Assembly: GCA_002284895.1 (NCBI GenBank) | Contig: CP015605.1 | Coordinates: forward strand, 806,001 to 870,000 | DNA: 64,000 nt | Source: Actinobacteria bacterium IMCC19121 | GTDB lineage: Bacteria; Actinomycetota; Actinomycetes; Nanopelagicales; Nanopelagicaceae | Direction: 5' to 3' | In this document: positions 23,800 through 32,481 of the stretch, piece by piece | Layout: the number at the start of each line of letters is the position of its first letter | Position numbering within the stretch: position 1 is the first letter of the stretch | Program-made: the position numbers and the translations under genes | The notes under the pieces: generated by a model | The model's database searches: none | The model's input: only the letters and a program-made list of their open reading frames with translations | What the model was told of the DNA's origin: nothing

Positions 23800-24261
23800 C
23801 TAGTTAAGGCGGCTGTAGGTGTAACTCAGATTTGCCGCTATCGCTACCCAGATTTGGTAGGGAAGTAGTGCAACGCCTAAAGCGATAGATGTCCTAAAGG
23901 CAATTACTGTCATAGGAATCGTCAATACAACCGTTCCCACAAGTGCCATGACAGCAAAGCTTAAGTTGTGAGGGCGATAGAACTGATATGCCCATGTGAG
24001 AGCACATGCAACTGAGAGTGCGAAGAAAGTTAAGTAGATCAACGTTGTTGCAGTTGTAGCACGCTGGGCAATTGTTACGGCGGCAACACCTAAGACTATG
24101 AAGTTATAAGGCCAGATAATGCCAAAGATGGCAGGTGGTGGTTGCCAGGATGGTGCGTTCAATGTTCGATACCAGTTATCTCCTGTGTTTACCCACAGAC
24201 CCGAGCCAATGACATAGATAAAGACAATGGCGATACCGATCACGGCAAACAGGTTCTTCAT
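23800..24261 (-). CDS. tspO: TspO/MBR family protein
   Basis: A 153-residue membrane protein with five helices and family motifs: WYRTLNAPSWQPPPAIFGIIW in the first loop and LPYQIWVAIAANLSYTY at the end. TspO proteins bind tetrapyrroles and act in light, oxygen or stress responses. TACGAT ends 6 nt upstream of the ATG, so the message is probably leaderless. The neighbouring photolyase supports a light-stress link. Confidence 0.9.
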   Translation of the reverse strand: MKNLFAVIGIAIVFIYVIGSGLWVNTGDNWYRTLNAPSWQPPPAIFGIIWPYNFIVLGVAAVTIAQRATTATTLIYLTFFALSVACALTWAYQFYRPHNLSFAVMALVGTVVLTIPMTVIAFRTSIALGVALLPYQIWVAIAANLSYTYSRLN

Positions 24262-24443
24262 GGCTTAATCGTATGGGCAAGATTGTCAGAGTTCACTTTA
24301 ATTTAGGCCTTTATTTGCCGAAAGAATTACTGCCCTTAACCTTTATAGATAAATCTTGCTCTTGCATCTTCTTCATGGGTGTTTCATTCGAGGGATGAAG
24401 CGTTGTTGGAGTCAATTTAATTGCTCCAACAGCGCATCCTCAA
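24262..24443. other. Non-coding gap
   Basis: No gene longer than about 17 codons is supported. An inverted repeat TGTTGGAG/CTCCAACA (24404-24431) with a 12-nt loop lies near the end of the minus-strand small genes and may be a weak terminator. A TTGTCAGAG match at 24286 lacks the right spacing to a TAnnnT box. Confidence 0.5.
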
Positions 24444-24527
24444 TTAACGTGGGGCTAAGGCCACAAAGATTAAGAAAATAATGATGGTGATGATAAAGAC
24501 TGCAGCAGATTTGAGTTTTTCTCTCAT
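24444..24527 (-). CDS. 27-residue single-helix membrane peptide
   Basis: A short ORF whose ATG overlaps the TGA of the upstream zinc-ribbon gene (ATGA). The product is a basic N-terminus (MREKLKSA) followed by one very hydrophobic helix (AVFIITIIIFLIFVALA) and PR. Composition and coupling support a real membrane microprotein. No family is recognised. Confidence 0.5.
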   Translation of the reverse strand: MREKLKSAAVFIITIIIFLIFVALAPR

Positions 24528-24694
24528 GATGCTTTATTAATCAGTAGTGGTGTTTCTAGCTCTTCATACTTAGAGATCCATGAATAGCCGCACTCGCCGC
24601 AGGTAGTCATGGGACCAAAATCTTCATTGATAACAATTTCCAACTCGACGGAACGACAGACGTAACAAGTTGGAAAATCTAGTAATTCAGACAT
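24524..24694 (-). CDS. 56-residue zinc-ribbon protein
   Basis: A small protein with two CxxC knuckles: TCYVC (Cys10, Cys13) and TCGECGYSW (Cys32, Cys35), and an acidic middle (VELEIVINEDFG). It is a typical rubredoxin-like zinc ribbon of unknown role. A ribosome site (AAGGGAAG) precedes the ATG. It is translationally coupled to the membrane microprotein gene downstream. Confidence 0.6.
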   Translation of the reverse strand: MSELLDFPTCYVCRSVELEIVINEDFGPMTTCGECGYSWISKYEELETPLLINKAS

Positions 24695-24811
24695 GTGCAA
24701 CTTCCCTTCTATCGATAGGCATTGGTGTGGGGAAGTAGCTATATCGTCAAGGATGTTGGTTATGGGAAAGGGGTAAGTAGTTGAACCCCAGGTGAACTTT
24801 TTAGGAACACA

Positions 24812-24839
24812 AAAGCCCCCTAGTTACCTAGGAGGCCTT
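24812..24839 (-). terminator. Terminator downstream of the 24857 gene
   Basis: On the minus strand, AAGGCCTCCTAG pairs with CTAGGGGGCTT across a GTAA loop (one bulge). It is followed by TTGTGTT. It lies after the stop of the minus-strand ORF at 24857. Confidence 0.7.
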
Positions 24840-24856
24840 GTGTGCCTTAAGGGGTC

Positions 24857-25042
24857 TTAAGCTGATTTGGCCGCTTTGTCTTTAACGCTCTCGCGTTGGA
24901 GTTGTTCATCAAAGCGCTCTATAGAGCGGCGAGAGCGAGAGAAGGTGGCACGCTCCTCTAACTCTAGTTGACCGTAGTGGTCGTTGTTGAGATGGCGATC
25001 AAGGCTGGCGTTGAGCAGAAACAATGAATGTGACAGATCCAT
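24857..25042 (-). CDS. 61-residue helical protein, unknown
   Basis: A charged, Arg/Glu-rich helical protein (LELEERATFSRSRRSIERF, DEQLQRESVKDKAAK). No family is recognised. A good terminator follows its stop, which supports expression. There is no clear ribosome site, and the start is less certain. Confidence 0.45.
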   Translation of the reverse strand: MDLSHSLFLLNASLDRHLNNDHYGQLELEERATFSRSRRSIERFDEQLQRESVKDKAAKSA

Positions 25043-25176
25043 GGATGGATAGTGAGCTATGAAGGTGACTGGGTTGGATGATGCAGGTTAATTGCAAGTG
25101 AGGGTTAGGTGAAAAGTTGTGGGTGTGGAAGGTGCTTCAAAGAGAAAAACCATCGCCCCTAGATTAGATTTTGTCC

Positions 25177-25347
25177 ATGCTTGGTGGAATCAACAACGGC
25201 CTTTATATACAGGCCTTAAGTGGCTTTTTTGTCATGGCCATCTTTGCTCTGATTTTAAAGTGGGTCTTTCCAACTAAGAAAGATCCTGTGGCAAAGGCTG
25301 CGCGCAAAGCGCTCAAAGCTTCCCTTAGAGAGTTAAAGCGTAAATAA
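25177..25347 (+). CDS. 56-residue single-pass membrane protein
   Basis: A short ORF with one membrane helix (FFVMAIFALILKWVF) and a strongly basic tail (KKDPVAKAARKALKASLREL). Its TAA abuts the ATG of the SDR gene (TAAATG), so the two are read together. No family is recognised. Confidence 0.6.
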   Translation: MLGGINNGLYIQALSGFFVMAIFALILKWVFPTKKDPVAKAARKALKASLRELKRK

Positions 25348-26064
25348 ATGGGGCTAGTAATTGTTACTGGGGGATCACGGGGCCTTGGTTTTGAATGTGC
25401 AAAAGAGCTTGCAGCCATTGGTCATCAAATTGTTTTAGTTGCAAAAGATAAAGCGCGCTTAGAAGAATCAGCCAAACATTTAGGTGCTGCCTATCGAGCT
25501 GTTGATTTAGAAGATCTAGATGCAGCAAAGAGAGCATTTGAAGAGATTCTAGAATCCTTTGGCACACCAGAGATTGTGATTCTGGCCCATGGTGTGATGA
25601 GTGCAAAGATGTCTAAGACGCTAAAGACAGATAACGCTGAGTGGCGACGAGTGATGGCGATTAATTTAGATTCTGTTTTTAGCGCACTTAATATTTTGGC
25701 TGCTCCTATGGCAGAGGCACGTGCTGGACGAGTAGTTATCTTCTCTGCATGTTTAGGACGTATGTCAGGACCTGGAAATGCTGGGGGATTAGCACCGTAC
25801 CGAGTGAGCAAAGCTGGAGTAAATGCATTAGTTAGAAACTTGGCACATGAGACTGGTCTTGGTGCACGTGGGTTTTTAGTAGATGCAGTGTGTCCAAATC
25901 ATTCCCGCACAGATATGGGTGGCCCAGATGCACCGCTATCTGCGCAAGAAGGTGCTCGCACTGCAATCTGGCTAGCAACAAGGGCCTTTGATGTTAACGG
26001 GGTGAGTGATCAAGAAAAGCTAACGGGAGTGCTGTGGGAAGAGATGAAAGTGGTGCCTTGGTAA
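25348..26064 (+). CDS. Short-chain dehydrogenase/reductase
   Basis: A 238-residue SDR. The NAD(P) loop is TGGSRGLGFECAKEL, the NNAG position reads LAHGV, the Ser site is IFSACLGRMSG, and the catalytic pair is YRVSK. It resembles 3-oxoacyl reductase-like enzymes but has a divergent C-terminus (VNGVSDQEKLTGVLWEE). The ATG follows the small membrane-protein stop directly, and its own stop overlaps the next ATG (TAATG), so three genes are coupled. The substrate is unknown. Confidence 0.85.
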   Translation: MGLVIVTGGSRGLGFECAKELAAIGHQIVLVAKDKARLEESAKHLGAAYRAVDLEDLDAAKRAFEEILESFGTPEIVILAHGVMSAKMSKTLKTDNAEWRRVMAINLDSVFSALNILAAPMAEARAGRVVIFSACLGRMSGPGNAGGLAPYRVSKAGVNALVRNLAHETGLGARGFLVDAVCPNHSRTDMGGPDAPLSAQEGARTAIWLATRAFDVNGVSDQEKLTGVLWEEMKVVPW

Positions 26065-26630
26065 TGCCAATCAAAAGAGCAATTACAACCATATTTATAG
26101 CCATTGTGGCCTTGTCTCTATCTGGCTGTGCAGGCACTGAAACTAAAGGTTCTATGCATGATCACTCAACTCAAGCAGCAGGTGATTTAAGCAGTGATGA
26201 CGTTATGTTTTTGCAGATGATGATTCCACATCACCAACAAGCTATTGATATCTCAGATCTGGCTCTAACAAAGAGTGAAGATGCAGAACTTCTAGCACTT
26301 GCTAAAAATATCCGTGATGAGCAGGGCGCTGAGATTGTGAAGATGAAAGCCTGGTTAGAAGAGGCAAACGCTTCATCACATGGCGACTCACACTCTATGA
26401 GTGGAATGCTCAGCGATTCAGAGTTAGCAGCACTAGATAAGGCAAGCGGAAAGAGCTTTGATGTGCTGTGGTTAAAGGCTATGACTGGCCACCACACTGG
26501 CGCCATTGATATGGCAACGATGATTGAAAATGCCAAGAGCGCTGAAATCAAAAGCTTTGGTCAAGGCATTGTTGCCTCACAGAGTGCGCAGAATAAGGCG
26601 ATGGCAGCGATGATTAAAAGGATTGGATAA
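26064..26630 (+). CDS. DUF305 lipoprotein
   Basis: A 188-residue predicted lipoprotein with lipobox LSGC after a short hydrophobic leader. The mature part is a DUF305 domain with duplicated ferritin-like motifs: MMIPHHQQAIDIS and MTGHHTGAIDMA. These His/Met-rich pairs are thought to bind metal, and relatives occur near copper-handling genes. The start at 26064 is chosen because the earlier frame start lies inside the SDR gene and would push the lipobox too far in. It is coupled to the SDR by a TAATG overlap. Confidence 0.88.
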   Translation: MPIKRAITTIFIAIVALSLSGCAGTETKGSMHDHSTQAAGDLSSDDVMFLQMMIPHHQQAIDISDLALTKSEDAELLALAKNIRDEQGAEIVKMKAWLEEANASSHGDSHSMSGMLSDSELAALDKASGKSFDVLWLKAMTGHHTGAIDMATMIENAKSAEIKSFGQGIVASQSAQNKAMAAMIKRIG

Positions 26631-26676
26631 GGGCTAGGGCATTGTCGGGGATGCAGAATCTGCATAGCCTTGCACT

Positions 26677-27336
26677 ATGAACGATGACGCACTTGGCCTG
26701 GATGAGGCATATTCTGTTAAGACGCCTGAAGATAACAAGCGCTTATATGCAAAGTGGGCCGCTACCTATGACTCATCTTTTGTAGATGCCAAGCAGTATC
26801 GCTATCCCAAGGCCATCAGTGAAGTCTTTGATCAAGTAGTAACAGATTCAGTTTCTCGGGTTTTAGATATCGGCACGGGCACGGGCTTGACCGGCATGTA
26901 TTTATCTAGGCTTCGCCCAGACGTTGTTTTAGATGGCATGGACATCTCACCTGAGATGTTGGGACAAGCAAAATTAAAGGCCCGCACTGATAACAGTGCT
27001 GTGTATAGGAAATTGTATGAGCGAGATTTAACTCGGGCTGTGCCAAATGAGAATGCACCCTATGAAGCCCTCATTAGTTCTGGAACTTTTACCCATGGCC
27101 ACTTAGGGCCAGAGTGCTTGCGCAACTTATTGCCGTTACTTGCAAATAACGGCTGGTTAGTGGTGGGAGTAAATAACGAACACTTTGAGGCCAAAGGCTT
27201 TGCTGGTGAGTTAGATGCACTTGTTGCACTGGGTGCAATAAAGGCGCCTGAGATACTGCGAATTGATGTGTATGAGCAGGGCAGTGTGCACTACGGGGAT
27301 CAAGCAAGGGTCATTGTTACTCGCGCAATAAATTAA
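26677..27336 (+). CDS. Class I SAM-dependent methyltransferase
   Basis: A 219-residue methyltransferase with SAM motif I VLDIGTGTGLTG, motif II-like DGMDISPEML and a later block LISSGTFTHGHLG. The N-terminus (YAKWAATYDSSF) resembles the WBSCR27/METTL27 group. The acceptor is unknown. TAGCCT lies 6 nt before the ATG with TTGTCG 17 nt further upstream, a good leaderless promoter. The last 4 bp overlap the convergent DUF6986 gene. Confidence 0.85.
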   Translation: MNDDALGLDEAYSVKTPEDNKRLYAKWAATYDSSFVDAKQYRYPKAISEVFDQVVTDSVSRVLDIGTGTGLTGMYLSRLRPDVVLDGMDISPEMLGQAKLKARTDNSAVYRKLYERDLTRAVPNENAPYEALISSGTFTHGHLGPECLRNLLPLLANNGWLVVGVNNEHFEAKGFAGELDALVALGAIKAPEILRIDVYEQGSVHYGDQARVIVTRAIN

Positions 27337-28574
27337 ATATTGCCTTTATTGACCACGATTGTTCGCAATCCTTGTTCATCAAGTCCGGTGAGTTTTTCAA
27401 CTTCATGGGATTCAATAGCGCCGCAATCTAGACCACGTAAAAAGTAACGAGCAAGAGTGAGAGCTGTTGCAGGTTCATCCATCGTTCCTGATTGAGCGCT
27501 ATTTAAGTAATTCTTCAGACGCAGTGATGCAGCGTTGAGGCCATCTCGATAGAAGATCCATGTTGCAGCGATACGTGTAGGTAATTGTGAACCATGAAGA
27601 TCCCAGCCTTGATAGATACCTCGCTCTAGCGATCGGCGCACTAAGCGATAGTGATTATGCATGGCGGCATGGACTTCTGGCTGTGTGCCTATCGGAAGGA
27701 TATTTGTCGAACCATCTGATATACGCACTGTTGTGCCAGCTATTGCCACTTGCAGAATAGATTTTGCAAAATCTGCCGCTGGATGATCCAAAGTTTGATA
27801 GGCCGAAGAGATGCCGGCTGCCGCTGAGTAGTCATACGTGCCGTAGTGAAAGGCGCTCAGACGTCCTTGAGCTCGGTCGATGTATTGGGCAGCCGTTGCC
27901 CGTCCTTGTTGATCCAAAATTGCTTGCGTGGTTTCAATCTGAATCTCAAAACGAATTGTTCCAGGTGATAGCCCATGATCTTTTTCAATCTTTTCACAGG
28001 CAGCAACCATGACATCTACTTGCTCAGGGAAAGTAACTTTAGGAAGAGTGACTATAAAATTTCCCGGATACCCACCCTGCTCTATTAATCCAGTAACAAA
28101 TCTATCCAGAGTTTTTAATGCGCGTGTGCGCGTCACTTCCTCCATTGCCTTCATGCGAATACCAATAAATGGAACTCTTAAACTGCCATAGACTTTTAGT
28201 ACACCCTCGAGATGTTTTTCTTCTTGCTCATCACCTCTTCGGCCATAGCCATCTTCGAAATCAATGCGCAGATCTTCAATTGGTTCTCGTGCTAGCTTGG
28301 CTTTTACTCGATCAAAGATTTCAGCGATTGAGCTTTCTTGGCAACCAACTGCTTGAGCAAATGAGGCAGGTGTAGGAGTGTGCTCATCAATGGTAATTAG
28401 AGCAGTTGCGCCCCAATCTGCAGGAGTTGTTGCACTTAACTTATCTGCTGGCACATAGCAGGTATGGATGGGCTGTCTGCCGCCAAAGTCACCGCGATAT
28501 TTAGTGGTGAGGAGATGATCGGCCCCAGCCACAAGCTTTGATGCTTGATCAAAGAAGTTCTTATCTAAACTCAT
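27333..28574 (-). CDS. DUF6986 protein, aldolase/citrate-lyase-like, in the ureide operon
   Basis: A 413-residue protein of the actinobacterial DUF6986 group with features of the HpcH/HpaI-CitE TIM-barrel superfamily. Acidic and Arg-containing blocks DLRIDFEDGYG and IRFEIQIETTQAILD would form the metal/phosphoenolpyruvate-like site. It is the last gene of the ureide operon and overlaps allantoicase by 4 bp. No ureidoglycolate lyase is seen in the operon, so it may act on ureidoglycolate or glyoxylate. That role is inference. No characterised member is known to me. Confidence 0.8.
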   Translation of the reverse strand: MSLDKNFFDQASKLVAGADHLLTTKYRGDFGGRQPIHTCYVPADKLSATTPADWGATALITIDEHTPTPASFAQAVGCQESSIAEIFDRVKAKLAREPIEDLRIDFEDGYGRRGDEQEEKHLEGVLKVYGSLRVPFIGIRMKAMEEVTRTRALKTLDRFVTGLIEQGGYPGNFIVTLPKVTFPEQVDVMVAACEKIEKDHGLSPGTIRFEIQIETTQAILDQQGRATAAQYIDRAQGRLSAFHYGTYDYSAAAGISSAYQTLDHPAADFAKSILQVAIAGTTVRISDGSTNILPIGTQPEVHAAMHNHYRLVRRSLERGIYQGWDLHGSQLPTRIAATWIFYRDGLNAASLRLKNYLNSAQSGTMDEPATALTLARYFLRGLDCGAIESHEVEKLTGLDEQGLRTIVVNKGNI

Positions 28575-29548
28575 CTGCTACTTGCCCCTTGTCCCCACAC
28601 CCGGAAGCGGCCCATGCCACCATCTGGAAAAACATCAACGCGCACAGCTTCAACAATCTGATTACATGGCGTGATGTATTTGTGCGGTGTATCAGCTTGA
28701 ACTACCTGTCGTGCCAATAATTCAATTGCACCTGGGGCCTTAAGAAGCTCGGAAGCAGAACCGGCAGTCACCATTACTTCTGCTGGGGCATTTCCTTTGT
28801 AGTGCGTGGTATCTATTTCAAGAGCGTTAATGGTTCCACGTTCAGATAACTTAACGACAAAGTAATCATTTCCCTTGCCTCGACGTCTTTTGTTTTCCCA
28901 ACCATCACCTTGGTTTTTAGGTCGGCCAGATTGCAAAGTGTTTCGTGCCGAGGAGTAGAAATCATCACTAGAGCCAATGAGCTGCGCGCCATTATCAAGG
29001 GCTGCAAGATTTATTGGACCTGCAGCAGCTAACCATGCAGGATCAACTACTGGCTCTCCATGAACTCTCAAGCGGGCAATTCCGCCATCTGGGTACATTG
29101 TTAAGCGCACATGTGTCCAGCGGTGGTTATTGACAACGTCAAAGAGATTTTCACCATCTCCAGCTAATGCAGATTTTTCGAGAATAGTTGTCCACGATGC
29201 TGCAAGAAGTTCGGCAACTGTTGGTATGTGATCAAACTCGGCAGCCTCTACTGAAGCATGGGGAGGGAAGTTTCCTGTGAAGTTGCCTGTATCGATATTT
29301 ACGCCTTTGACAATACCGGCCTGCCCAAGGCGCACGATGGCAAAGTCGTTGCCTGGTTCGTTTCTGCGTCTACGAGTCTCCCACCCGTCATAGATTTGAC
29401 CTTTATGTCCAAAAGTATGAGAAGAGAACTGTGCTCTGCCTGGGTTGAGAAGATTTTCTTTTTCAGCAAAAAACTCATCATTGGCATAGACAACACCGGC
29501 TCCGCTTTCCCGATCGGCTAGATCTATGAGTTTTTGGAAATCGCTCAA
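28571..29548 (-). CDS. alc: Allantoicase
   Basis: A 325-residue protein made of two repeats of the allantoicase domain. Each carries the block GWETRRRR/GWENKRRRGKG followed by NDFAIVRLG/NDYFVVKLS, and a later RLRVHGEP/RFRVWGQG end. Allantoicase hydrolyses allantoate to ureidoglycolate and urea. It overlaps allantoinase upstream and DUF6986 downstream by 4 bp each, so the pathway steps are translated together. Confidence 0.94.
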   Translation of the reverse strand: MSDFQKLIDLADRESGAGVVYANDEFFAEKENLLNPGRAQFSSHTFGHKGQIYDGWETRRRRNEPGNDFAIVRLGQAGIVKGVNIDTGNFTGNFPPHASVEAAEFDHIPTVAELLAASWTTILEKSALAGDGENLFDVVNNHRWTHVRLTMYPDGGIARLRVHGEPVVDPAWLAAAGPINLAALDNGAQLIGSSDDFYSSARNTLQSGRPKNQGDGWENKRRRGKGNDYFVVKLSERGTINALEIDTTHYKGNAPAEVMVTAGSASELLKAPGAIELLARQVVQADTPHKYITPCNQIVEAVRVDVFPDGGMGRFRVWGQGASSR

Positions 29549-30888
29549 TTTTCTCCCCGAACTAAGAATTTTCCTTGTGGGGAATTTATCATGTGACCAT
29601 CTTTATAAATGAGTTCACCGCCTAGCCAGGTTTGTTTGACTCTACCTTTCAAGATCTTGCCTTGATAAGGGGTCACTTGATTTTTATGAAAGAGCGCTGC
29701 AGGTTCTACTCTAAATTCATCATCGACATCAAACTCTGCACAATCTGCATCCATTCCAACGGCAATAGCGCCTTTGTGTGCAAGGCCAGCGAGTTGAGCG
29801 GGTTTTTGGGCCATCCACTGCGTGAGCTGCCACAGAGAGATTCCACGGGCCAGAGCTTGTGTCCAGATGATTGAAATCCCTAGCTGCAGTGAAGAGATGC
29901 CACCCCATGCCTGCTGGAAATCCCCGATATCAAATATCTTTAAATCCTCAGTGCACGGTGAATGGTCAGAGACTATTTGATCGATGATTCCAGATTCTAA
30001 ACCTTGCCAGAGTTCATTTTGATTGCGCTTTTCTCGAATTGGGGGACAACATTTGTATTGAGTTGCACCATCTGCAATCTCCTCTGCAGTCAGCGATAGA
30101 TAGTGAGGGCATGTCTCTGCGCTTATTTTCACGCCATCGGCTTTTGCTGATCTAATTAATGAGAGTGAGTCACCACTAGAAAGATGCAATACATGGACTC
30201 GTGCAGTGCTGCGTCGAGCTTCTTCAATCAGCTGTGCGATGGCAACGTTTTCAGCCCCTTTTGGCCTTGATGCCAAGAACTCGGCATAGGAACGTGAGGA
30301 TGGTTTACTTGAGCGCTCTATTGCTACTGAGTCTTCAGCATGAACAACCATAAGCGCATTGTTTTTTGCTAATACTTCAAGGGCATTGGAGAGATCATCG
30401 AGTGAGGATGCTGGAAACTCATCAACACCAGAATGCAAAAGGAAGCATTTAAAACCAAAAACACCTTCTTTAAGAAGCGGTTCAAGCTCTGCAACATTTC
30501 CTGGAATAGAGCCGCCCCAGAAACCCACATCCACAAAACATTGTCCTGCGGCAGCTGCCCTTTTTACATGAAGAGCTTCAACGTTGACAGTGGGCGGGAT
30601 GCTATTGAGAGGCATATCTATCACTGTTGTGATTCCACCAGCTGCTGCAGCCTTTGTAGCTGATTCAAAACCCTCCCACTGTGTTCGACCTGGTTCATTG
30701 ATATGAACATGTGAATCTACTAATCCAGGAATGAGTGAGCCTTTAATGGTGATATCTTCATCGGCACTTAAGGAATCACTCAAGCCTGCGATTTTTACAA
30801 TCTTTCCATCTTTAATGCAGACCGCTGCCGGTCTATCGCCAATGTCGGTGATGACATGCTGGGCACGAATCACCAGATCGAATTTCAT
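29545..30888 (-). CDS. allB: Allantoinase
   Basis: A 447-residue cyclic amidohydrolase. The metal motif HVH is at His60 and His62, the carboxylated bridging lysine is Lys147 (FGFKCFL), later His residues are in VVHAEDS and VLHLSSGD, and the catalytic Asp is in SDHSPC. The SDHSPC and GGITTVIDMP blocks fit allantoinase better than dihydropyrimidinase. It opens allantoin to allantoate. It starts with a 4-bp overlap with malate synthase, placing it third in the operon. Confidence 0.93.
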   Translation of the reverse strand: MKFDLVIRAQHVITDIGDRPAAVCIKDGKIVKIAGLSDSLSADEDITIKGSLIPGLVDSHVHINEPGRTQWEGFESATKAAAAGGITTVIDMPLNSIPPTVNVEALHVKRAAAAGQCFVDVGFWGGSIPGNVAELEPLLKEGVFGFKCFLLHSGVDEFPASSLDDLSNALEVLAKNNALMVVHAEDSVAIERSSKPSSRSYAEFLASRPKGAENVAIAQLIEEARRSTARVHVLHLSSGDSLSLIRSAKADGVKISAETCPHYLSLTAEEIADGATQYKCCPPIREKRNQNELWQGLESGIIDQIVSDHSPCTEDLKIFDIGDFQQAWGGISSLQLGISIIWTQALARGISLWQLTQWMAQKPAQLAGLAHKGAIAVGMDADCAEFDVDDEFRVEPAALFHKNQVTPYQGKILKGRVKQTWLGGELIYKDGHMINSPQGKFLVRGEN

Positions 30889-32471
30889 GAGTCAATCATC
30901 TCAAGGGCAGGCAATGTAAGGAAGTCTGCATACTCATCAGCCAGGCTCACTCGCTCGAAAAGCTCACGTGCTTGGGCGATTTTTGCGCTATCCCACCCGC
31001 TGGCAATCAAGCGCTCAGATTCTTGAGCCACAATCTCACGAACTAGTTCGATAGTGGCTCGTTGAGAAGTATCGGCATAGACAACTTTGTTTTTAACTTG
31101 TTGCCAAATTTGAGAACGAGAAATCTCAACCGTTGCAGCATCTTCCATCAAATTATGAATTGCAACTGCTCCATTGCCTGCTAGCCAAGCAGCTAAATAT
31201 TGAAGAGAGACATCGATATTTAATCGCAGACCTTCTTGGGTTATTTCACCCGGAGTTTGAGATACTGCAAGCAGATCACTTGCCTTAACACAGATTTCTG
31301 GGCGCTGTTTGTGAAGTTGATTGGGCTTATCTCCAAGCACCCCATCGAAAACCTCTTTACACACCACTACTAAATCTGGATGGGCAACCCATGACCCATC
31401 AAATCCATCTCCAGCCTCGCGCACTTTATCTGCACGCACCTTTTCAAAAGCGACTTTATTGATGTTTTCATCTTTGCGACTGGGGACAAATGCAGCCATG
31501 CCCCCAATTGCAAAAGCACCACGTTTGTGGCACGTCTGAACAAGCAGATCCGTATAAGCACGCATCATGGGAGCAGTCATTGCAACTTGACCACGATCTG
31601 GAAGGAGAAATTCAGTACCACGATCTCTAAAGACTTTAATCATGGAGAATAAGTAATCCCAGCGCCCTGCATTAAGCCCACTCATGTGATCTTTTAACTC
31701 ATACAAAATCTCTTCCATCTCAAATGCTGCTGGAATAGTTTCAATTAATACTGTTGCGCGAATGGTGCCCTGGGCAATACCGAGAACCCGCTGCGCTTCT
31801 ACAAAGATCTCATTCCACAGACGCGCCTCTAAATGATTCTCATTCTTGGCTAAATAGAAATAAGGCCCAGTGCCTTGTGCGATGAGTTCTTTAGCGTTAT
31901 GAAAAAGATGCATGCCTGCATCAAAAATAGCGCCGACCACAGGTTTTCCATCGATAGTCACATGGCGCTCAAGCAGATGCCAACCTCGTGGGCGCACTAT
32001 TAACGTCGCAAGTGGACCCTCCTTCAATTTATATGACTTTCCTTCAGGGGAAGTGAAAGTTAAGTTACGGCGAGCAACACCTTGGAGAGTGAGTTGGCCT
32101 TCAACGACATTGGACCAGTGTGGAGTGTTGGAGTCCTCTAAATCTGCAAGCCACACCTTGGCACCGGAGTTGAGTGCATTAATTGCCATTTTAGGATCGG
32201 TAGGACCGGTGATCTCCACTCTGCGATCTAAGAGATCGGCAGGTGCCTGTGCTACTTTCCACTGACCATCTCTGATCGCCTTTGTGCTGGGTAAGAAATC
32301 TAACGTCCCTCCATTGGCAATTATCTCTCTCTGGGTTTTTCGTGCCACTAATCGCTCATCGCGCCGGGCATGAAAAAGCTGATCTAGGTGAACAACAAAA
32401 TCTATAGCCTCCTTAGTAAGAACTTTTTCATTCCCGGCAATAGAAGACGGCGCAACTCGAATTGTGGGCAT
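30885..32471 (-). CDS. aceB: Malate synthase A
   Basis: A 528-residue malate synthase that condenses glyoxylate with acetyl-CoA to malate. Recognisable blocks are WLADLEDSNTPHWSN, the catalytic-region RATVLIETIPAAFEMEEIL, and GRWDYLFSMIK. The start at 32471 has an AAGGAGAGA site; the longer frame upstream would overlap the malic enzyme gene and lacks similarity. Located between malic enzyme and allantoinase, it uses glyoxylate from allantoin breakdown. Confidence 0.95.
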   Translation of the reverse strand: MPTIRVAPSSIAGNEKVLTKEAIDFVVHLDQLFHARRDERLVARKTQREIIANGGTLDFLPSTKAIRDGQWKVAQAPADLLDRRVEITGPTDPKMAINALNSGAKVWLADLEDSNTPHWSNVVEGQLTLQGVARRNLTFTSPEGKSYKLKEGPLATLIVRPRGWHLLERHVTIDGKPVVGAIFDAGMHLFHNAKELIAQGTGPYFYLAKNENHLEARLWNEIFVEAQRVLGIAQGTIRATVLIETIPAAFEMEEILYELKDHMSGLNAGRWDYLFSMIKVFRDRGTEFLLPDRGQVAMTAPMMRAYTDLLVQTCHKRGAFAIGGMAAFVPSRKDENINKVAFEKVRADKVREAGDGFDGSWVAHPDLVVVCKEVFDGVLGDKPNQLHKQRPEICVKASDLLAVSQTPGEITQEGLRLNIDVSLQYLAAWLAGNGAVAIHNLMEDAATVEISRSQIWQQVKNKVVYADTSQRATIELVREIVAQESERLIASGWDSAKIAQARELFERVSLADEYADFLTLPALEMIDS

Positions 32472-32481
32472 ATCTCTCTCC

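Noticed and set aside
24286-24308. Possible seventh PafBC-type promoter (TTGTCAGAG...TAATTT)
   Set aside because: The spacing to the TAnnnT-like box is one base short compared with all six good sites, and no plus-strand gene follows.
26645-26677. TTGTCGGGG before the methyltransferase as a PafBC site
   Set aside because: No TAnnnT at the N8 position; the sequence instead fits an ordinary -35/-10 promoter with 17-bp spacing.
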